Assembly (NCBI RefSeq): GCF_016858305.2
Contig: NZ_CP074436.1
Location: forward strand, 2,190,001-2,254,000
Direction: 5' to 3'
DNA length: 64,000 nucleotides
Source of the DNA: Polaribacter sp. Q13
GTDB lineage: Bacteria; Bacteroidota; Bacteroidia; Flavobacteriales; Flavobacteriaceae
Under the pieces are notes generated by a model. That model saw nothing but the letters and a program-made list of their open reading frames with translations, was not told the origin of the DNA and did not search any database. Both the position numbers and the translations under genes were made by a program. This document shows positions 26,732-35,700 of the stretch, piece after piece; the stretch's first letter is position 1; each line of letters opens with the position of its first letter.

Positions 26732-29700
26732 ATGATTAAATATCTACTAAAAACGAAACTATTTGGGGGAATAATTCGTTTTAAATTTAAAACTCCTTTA
26801 CATTTATTCATTGTATTTGTGTTGTTTTCTTTAATAAATACAAATGCACAATGTGATAGTCCTAATTTCACTCTAGATAGTGACCAAAGCAGTAACTATA
26901 CTTTTTTAGCAGGTGTTACTAAAATTGAAGGTGCAATTCGTATTTATAATTCAACTGCTACTTTTAATGATGGAGCAGTGATTTGTATTTCGGAAGGAAA
27001 TTCTTTAACAATTTCAAATTCTTCTTCTTCTGCAGGAAGTATCTCTTTTATAATAGAAGGTGGCGAATTGATTTTTAACCAAAACCCACAATTTGATGCT
27101 AATGTAAAAGTAAAAATAAGTAAAACAGGAACATTTACAGCTTTAAACACAATTAGTTTTAACGGTGGTAAAAATGAAATATATAATGAAGGAAAACTAA
27201 ATGTTAGTCAATCATTACAATTTGGATCAGGTTCTAAAAATGAAATTGACAATATAGGCACACTAACTGTTGGTGGTGAAATAAATGCTCAAGGTACTGG
27301 TTTAAGTCATTTTAGAAACCAGAATATAATGGTTGTTGGTAATAATTTTCAAATAAGTTCTGAAACAACTTTTGTTAACTGTGCAGAATTTACATCTGAT
27401 AACTCTTTTAACAACAAAGGATTGGTTGTTAATACAGGTACTTTTAATATTAATAATGGGTCAGTAGAAATAGGACAAAATACATCGGTATTTAAAAATT
27501 TTGGTAGTTTTTCTGTAAACGGAGATATAAATCTAACTGGAGAGTTTTATAACGAAGGGTTTGCAGATATTAAATCAAGGATACAAGGTGGTGGAAATGT
27601 AACAGGTCCTCCAACATCAGAATCTAAAACAGGTTATATTAAAATTGGTGGTCAATCAAATATTAGTGGAACAGTTGGCCCAAATCTAGATTTCTCATAC
27701 ACATTTACTACAGGTGTACCAATACAAAGTACAAAAATAGACCCATCAGTTACATATAATTGTGCTGATAATGGTAGTTGTAATAACCCAATGGATACCA
27801 CAGAAGTCTGTGCTAATTTAGACGGTACAATACCTTGTGCTTTAAATGATCCTGGCACACTAAATGGCTCTTGTATAAACGGTTCTGACTTACAATTTAC
27901 ATTAAATTTAACAGGAAACGGTAAAACAGGAGGATCATATACAATTTCAGACACTACAGTAAGTACAGGTTCATACGGTACATCTACTGTTTTTATTATA
28001 ACTGGCGGTGCAGATAGTAACGACAGAACTATTACTATTACAGATGTAGATGACCCAGATTGTAATTTAACATTTACAGTTACAGGAACGGTATCTTGTG
28101 ATAATGATAATGATGGTGTAGATGATTATTTAGACTTAGATGATGATAATGATGGTATTTTAGATACAACTGAATATAATTGTTCTCCTCAAAATTTAGT
28201 TTGGAGCGATCATTTTAATGAAGGAACTAGTCCAAGTACTGGAGATGATCCTACAACTGCTACCGCTAGTCCAACTTTAAGTTTTGATGGTGTAGATGTA
28301 ACTGTTTCAAGAACAACTAATACAACTGGAAATTGGAAAATTGAAAACTCTTATTCTACAACATACGCATACGTTTGGCGACAAGAATCGATATCATATG
28401 GAGAAACTATAAATACATTCCAATTTTCTAGATCGGTTAATGATTTGTCTTTTACGGTTTATGACGTAGATGCTGCTATATCGTTTATCGATGAAATTTA
28501 TTTTGAGGTTATATCACAAGGATCTTCTTATATAATGACACCCTCAGATTATACGTTCAGCGGAAGTATTACCAATTCTTCTGATAATACTTTTACAGGT
28601 GCAGGTACAGATGAAAATTTACAAATCAATTTTTCGGTTCCCGTAGATAAGTTAGTAATTCACTATAAACAAGTAGCAAACAGTGCTTCTGGAAACCAGG
28701 CAACTGCAATAGGAGATTTGTCTTTCTGTGTTCCTGCAGATACAGACAATGATGGCATACCAGATTATTTAGATACAGATAGTGATAATGATGGTTGTAG
28801 CGATGCTGATGAAGCATATTACGGTACCGTTAATAATGCAGACGGAGACAATAATGGTACTTATGGTACTGGTACTCCAACCGTTAACAGTAGTAATGGT
28901 AAGGTAACTTCTGCTTCATATAGCACTCCAAATACTTATTATTTAAATGCTACTGCAAATACTTGTGAAGATAACGATAATGATGGAATAGCAGATTTTG
29001 AAGATTTAGATGATGATAACGATGGTATTTTAGACACTGACGAATTAAATTGTCTTTCAGCTTCTACTGCTACAGATGGTATAACTGATTCTCAAGGTTT
29101 TGCTTCTACTACATCTATAAATGATGGGGATGTTGTTGCAGACGACGGGTTTGCTATGAATAATACTAGTCATTATTTTATTTTAGATTTAGGTCAAGTA
29201 TATGAATCAGGAACTACAATTAAGTTTGATATTTGGGGAAATAACACAAGTACAAGAACAGTCGTAACATCAGAAATCCCTTTAGGCACCTATTCAACTA
29301 CTAATTTAATAAATTCACAAACAAATGCTGTTGGTGTAGATACTTTAGCAGACTATAGTTATACTCTAGAAAGTGCTACACAATATGTACAAGTAGATAT
29401 GGTTGCTAGAAGTGGTGGTAGAACTGAATGGGTAGAAGCTACTATAACTTTAAATTGTAGTTCTCAAGATACAGACGGCGACGGAATTTCAAATCACTTA
29501 GATTTAGATAGTGATGGAGACGGTTGTTTTGATGCCTTAGAAGGTGCAGAAACAATTACAGCTTCTCAATTAACAAGCACAGGTGCAATAACCGGAACCG
29601 TAGATTCAGATGGAGTTCCTACTGCTGTAAGTGCCGGTGGTCAAGGCCAGGGTGCTGGTACTTCTACCGACAAAGACATTCAAAGTTCAGAATGTAATAC

Positions 29701-32700
29701 AGCTGTAAACACAGTAAATGACATCAATCAAACTCCCATAAATACATCTGTTGATGGCGCATTATTAACTAATGACGAAAATGTAACAAGTGTAACTTCG
29801 GTTATTATAAATGGTACTACAACTGCTGTTACTACTGCAGGAGTAACTATTAATAATATTCCTGGTGTAGATGAAAACAATGTTGCAGTTCCTAATGCTG
29901 GTACAATTACAATCAAAGAAGACGGAACGTATACCTTTACTCCTACTCCTGGTTTTACAGGAACTATCGATCCGATAACCTATACAGGTGAGGGAGCAGA
30001 TAATGAAACAGATACAGCTACTTTATCCATTGAAGTAATTCCAAACATTCAGCCAGTTGGAAATAATCCGCCAACAGCGCAAAACGATGTAAATACTACA
30101 GAGTTAAATACAACGGTAAACGGTACCGTACTTAATAATGATAGTGATCCAGATAGTAATCCTCTTACAGTAACATCTGCAACAGGTTTAACTATTGGTT
30201 CTGCTTCTTCTGTTAGCGGTGTAGATGAAAATGGAGCTACTGTAAATGCGGGTACTGTTCAATTAAATACCGATGGAACGTATACATTTATTCCGGCTAC
30301 AGGTTTTACAGGTACTGTAAATGATATTACCTACACTGTTTCTGATGGAAATGGTGGAACTGATACCGCAATTCTTAACTTAAATGTAATTGCTAATTTT
30401 GGCAACAATACTTTTACAAATGATGATGCAAACTCTGCGCCGCAAGGAACAGATATGACTGGAAACTTATTGGCGAACGATAATGACCCAGAAGGTAATG
30501 ACCAAGATATTACTAGTATTTTAGTAGACACAAATGGAGACGGAACAGCAACTTCGGTTACTCCAGTTGCTGGAACTCCAATAAATGTTTATGAAGATGG
30601 AGTGAAAGTTGGTACAATTGATGTAAATCCTGAAACAGGTGCATACACCTTTAAACCAGAATCTACTTTTGTTGGTACTTTGCCTGTTACTTACACAGCA
30701 TGTGATGACGCAACGACTCCTGCTTGTGACCAAGCTACTTTGTATTTGACTTCGATTCCTGTAGATATTACGGCAGAAAACGATATCAATCAAACGCCAC
30801 AAGACACACCTGTGGACGGTGCTTTATTAACAAATGATGAAGGTGTTGATAGCGTAACTACTGTAAAAGTAGGAACTACTGATTATACTGTTCCTGCAGG
30901 AACTACTGGAACTCCAGGAAGTGTAGTAATTACAAACGTACCCGGTGTAGATGAAAACGGAAATCTAGTTACAAATGCAGGTTCAATAACTATTAAATCT
31001 GACGGAACTTACTCTTTTGAACCTACCGCTGGTTTTACAGGAACTATCGATCCGATAACCTATACTGGTAAAGGTGATGGTACTGCTACAGATACAGCAA
31101 TATTATCTATTGAAGTAATTCTGAATGTGCAGCCAAATAGCAATCCGCCAACGGCGCAAAACGATGTTAATACTACGGAAGTTAATACAACAATTACAGG
31201 CTCAACTGTATTGGCTAATGATTCTGATACAGATAATACAAATGCTGAATTGACAGTTTCTTCTACGCAGGTTACTACCGGTACTGCAACTCAAGTTTCT
31301 GGAAAAGATAAAGACGGAAATGATGTTACAGATGCTGGTGATCTTACTTTAAATGCTGACGGAACCTATACGTTTGTTCCTTCTACAGACTTTACAGGTA
31401 CCATTAATGATATTACATACACCATAACTGATCCTGATGGTTTAAAAGATACCGCAATTCTTAGTATAGATGTAATTGCTAATTTTGGCAACAATACTTT
31501 TACAAATGATGATGCAAACTCTGCGCCGCAAGGAACAGATATGACTGGAAACTTATTGGCGAACGATAATGACCCAGAAGGTAATGACCAAGATATTACT
31601 AGTATTTTAGTAGACACAAATGGAGACGGAACAGCAACTTCGGTTACTCCAGTTGCTGGAACTCCAATAAATGTTTATGAAGATGGAGTGAAAGTTGGTA
31701 CAATTGATGTAAATCCTGAAACAGGTGCATACACCTTTAAACCAGAATCTACTTTTGTTGGTACTTTGCCTGTTACTTACACAGCATGTGATGACGCAAC
31801 GACTCCTGCTTGTGACCAAGCTACTTTGTATTTGACTTCGATTCCTGTAGATATTACGGCTGAAAATGATATCAATCAAACGCCACAAGACACACCTGTG
31901 GACGGTGCTTTATTAACAAATGATGAAGGTGTTGATAGTGTAACTACTGTAAAAGTAGGAACTACTGATTATACTGTTCCTACAGCAACTGGAGGAACTC
32001 CAGGTAGTATAGTAATTACAAACGTACCCGGTGTAGATGAAAACGGAAATCTAGTTACAAATGCTGGTACAATTACTATTAAATCTGACGGAACTTACTC
32101 TTTTGAACCTACCGCTGGTTTTACAGGAACTATCGATCCGATAACCTATACTGGTAAAGGTGATGGTACTGCTACGGATACAGCAATATTGTCTATTGAA
32201 GTAATTCCGAATGTGCAGCCAAATAGCAATCCGCCAACGGCGCAAAACGATGTTAATACTACGGAAGTTAATACAACAATTACAAACGCAACGGTACTTT
32301 CTAATGATTCTGATCTTGATGGAGATACTTTAACAGTAACCGCTGCTAATGGATTAACTATTGATACTGCAACACAAGTTACTGGTAAAGATAAAAATGG
32401 AGTTGTAGTTGCAAATGCAGGTACTCTTCAATTAAATACGAATGGAACTTATGAGTTTATTCCTGCTACTGATTTTACAGGAACTGTAGACGATATTACC
32501 TACACAATTTCTGATGGAAACGGTGGTACAGACACCGCAATTCTTAGCATAGATGTTATTGACAATTTAGGAAATAACACTTTTGCTAATGATGATGCCA
32601 ACTCTGCTCCACAAGGAACAGATATGACTGGAAACTTATTGGCGAACGATAATGACCCAGAAGGTAACGACCAAGATATTACAAGTATTTTAGTAGACAC

Positions 32701-35700
32701 AAATGGAGACGGAATAGCAACTTCGGTTACTCCAGTTGCTGGAACTCCAATAAATGTTTATGAAGATGGAGTGAAAGTTGGTACAATTGATGTAAATCCT
32801 GAAACAGGTGCATACACCTTTAAACCAGAATCTACTTTTGTTGGTACTTTGCCTGTTACTTACACAGCATGTGATGACGCAACGACTCCTGCTTGTGACC
32901 AAGCTACTTTGTATTTGACTTCGATTCCTGTAGATATTACGGCTGAAAATGATATCAATCAAACGCCACAAGACACACCTGTGGACGGTGCTTTATTAAC
33001 AAATGATGAAGGTGTTGATAGTGTAACTACTGTAAAAGTAGGAACTACTGATTATACTGTTCCTACAGCAACTGGAGGAACTCCAGGTAGTATAGTAATT
33101 ACAAACGTACCCGGTGTAGATGAAAACGGAAATCTAGTTACAAATGCTGGTACAATTACTATTAAATCTGACGGAACTTACTCTTTTGAACCTACCGCTG
33201 GTTTTACAGGAACTATCGATCCGATAACCTATACTGGTAAAGGTGATGGTACTGCTACGGATACAGCAATATTGTCTATTGAAGTAATTCCGAATGTGCA
33301 GCCAAATAGCAATCCGCCAACGGCGCAAAACGATGTTAATACTACGGAAGTTAATACAACAATTACAAACGCAACGGTACTTTCTAATGATTCTGATCTT
33401 GATGGAGATACTTTAACAGTAACCGCTGCTAATGGATTAACTATTGATACTGCAACACAAGTTACTGGTAAAGATAAAAATGGAGTTGTAGTTGCAAATG
33501 CAGGTACTCTTCAATTAAATACGAATGGAACTTATGAGTTTATTCCTGCTACTGATTTTACAGGAACTGTAGACGATATTACCTACACAATTTCTGATGG
33601 AAACGGTGGTACAGACACCGCAATTCTTAGCATAGATGTTATTGACAATTTAGGAAATAACACTTTTGCTAATGATGATGCCAACTCTGCTCCACAAGGA
33701 ACAGATATGACTGGAAACTTATTGGCGAACGATAATGACCCAGAAGGTAACGACCAAGATATTACAAGTATTTTAGTAGACACAAATGGAGACGGAATAG
33801 CAACTTCGGTTACTCCAGTTGCTGGAACTCCAATAAATGTTTATGAAGATGGAGTGAAAGTTGGTACAATTGATGTAAATCCTGAAACAGGTGCATACAC
33901 CTTTAAACCAGAATCTACTTTTGTTGGTACTTTGCCTGTTACTTACACAGCATGTGATGACGCAACGACTCCTGCTTGTGACCAAGCTACTTTGTATTTG
34001 ACTTCGATTCCTGTAGATATTACGGCTGAAAATGATATCAATCAAACGCCACAAGACACACCTGTGGACGGTGCTTTATTAACAAATGATGAAGGTGTTG
34101 ATAGTGTAACTACTGTAAAAGTAGGAACTACTGATTATACTGTTCCTACAGCAACTGGAGGAACTCCAGGTAGTATAGTAATTACAAACGTACCCGGTGT
34201 AGATGAAAACGGAAATCTAGTTACAAATGCTGGTACAATTACTATTAAATCTGACGGAACTTACTCTTTTGAACCTACCGCTGGTTTTACAGGAACTATC
34301 GATCCGATAACCTATACTGGTAAAGGTGATGGTACTGCTACGGATACAGCAATATTGTCTATTGAAGTAATTCCGAATGTGCAGCCAAATAGCAATCCGC
34401 CAACGGCGCAAAACGATGTTAATACTACGGAAGTTAATACAACAATTACAAACGCAACGGTACTTTCTAATGATTCTGATCTTGATGGAGATACTTTAAC
34501 AGTAACCGCTGCTAATGGATTAACTATTGATACTGCAACACAAGTTACTGGTAAAGATAAAAATGGAGTTGTAGTTGCAAATGCAGGTACTCTTCAATTA
34601 AATACGAATGGAACTTATGAGTTTATTCCTGCTACTGATTTTACAGGAACTGTAGACGATATTACCTACACAATTTCTGATGGAAACGGTGGTACAGACA
34701 CCGCAATTCTTAGCATAGATGTTATTGACAATTTAGGAAATAACACTTTTGCTAATGATGATGCCAACTCTGCTCCACAAGGAACAGATATGACTGGAAA
34801 CTTATTGGCGAACGATAATGACCCAGAAGGTAACGACCAAGATATTACAAGTATTTTAGTAGACACAAATGGAGACGGAATAGCAACTTCGGTTACTCCA
34901 GTTGCTGGAACTCCAATAAATGTTTATGAAGATGGAGTGAAAGTTGGTACAATTGATGTAAATCCTGAAACAGGTGCATACACCTTTAAACCAGAATCTA
35001 CTTTTGTTGGTACTTTGCCTGTTACTTACACAGCATGTGATGACGCAACGACTCCTGCTTGTGACCAAGCTACTTTGTATTTGACTTCGATTCCTGTAGA
35101 TATTACGGCTGAAAATGATATCAATCAAACGCCACAAGACACACCTGTGGACGGTGCTTTATTAACAAATGATGAAGGTGTTGATAGTGTAACTACTGTA
35201 AAAGTAGGAACTACTGATTATACTGTTCCTACAGCAACTGGAGGAACTCCAGGTAGTATAGTAATTACAAACGTACCCGGTGTAGATGAAAACGGAAATC
35301 TAGTTACAAATGCTGGTACAATTACTATTAAATCTGACGGAACTTACTCTTTTGAACCTACCGCTGGTTTTACAGGAACTATCGATCCGATAACCTATAC
35401 TGGTAAAGGTGATGGTACTGCTACGGATACAGCAATATTGTCTATTGAAGTAATTCCGAATGTGCAGCCAAATAGCAATCCGCCAACGGCGCAAAACGAT
35501 GTTAATACTACGGAAGTTAATACAACAATTACAAACGCAACGGTACTTTCTAATGATTCTGATCTTGATGGAGATACTTTAACAGTAACCGCTGCTAATG
35601 GATTAACTATTGATACTGCAACACAAGTTACTGGTAAAGATAAAAATGGAGTTGTAGTTGCAAATGCAGGTACTCTTCAATTAAATACGAATGGAACTTA

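Noticed and set aside
26732..26860. Surface protein 2 as a lipoprotein because Cys follows NTNAQ
   Set aside because: The residues before the Cys do not form a lipobox, and the protein has a C-terminal T9SS signal.
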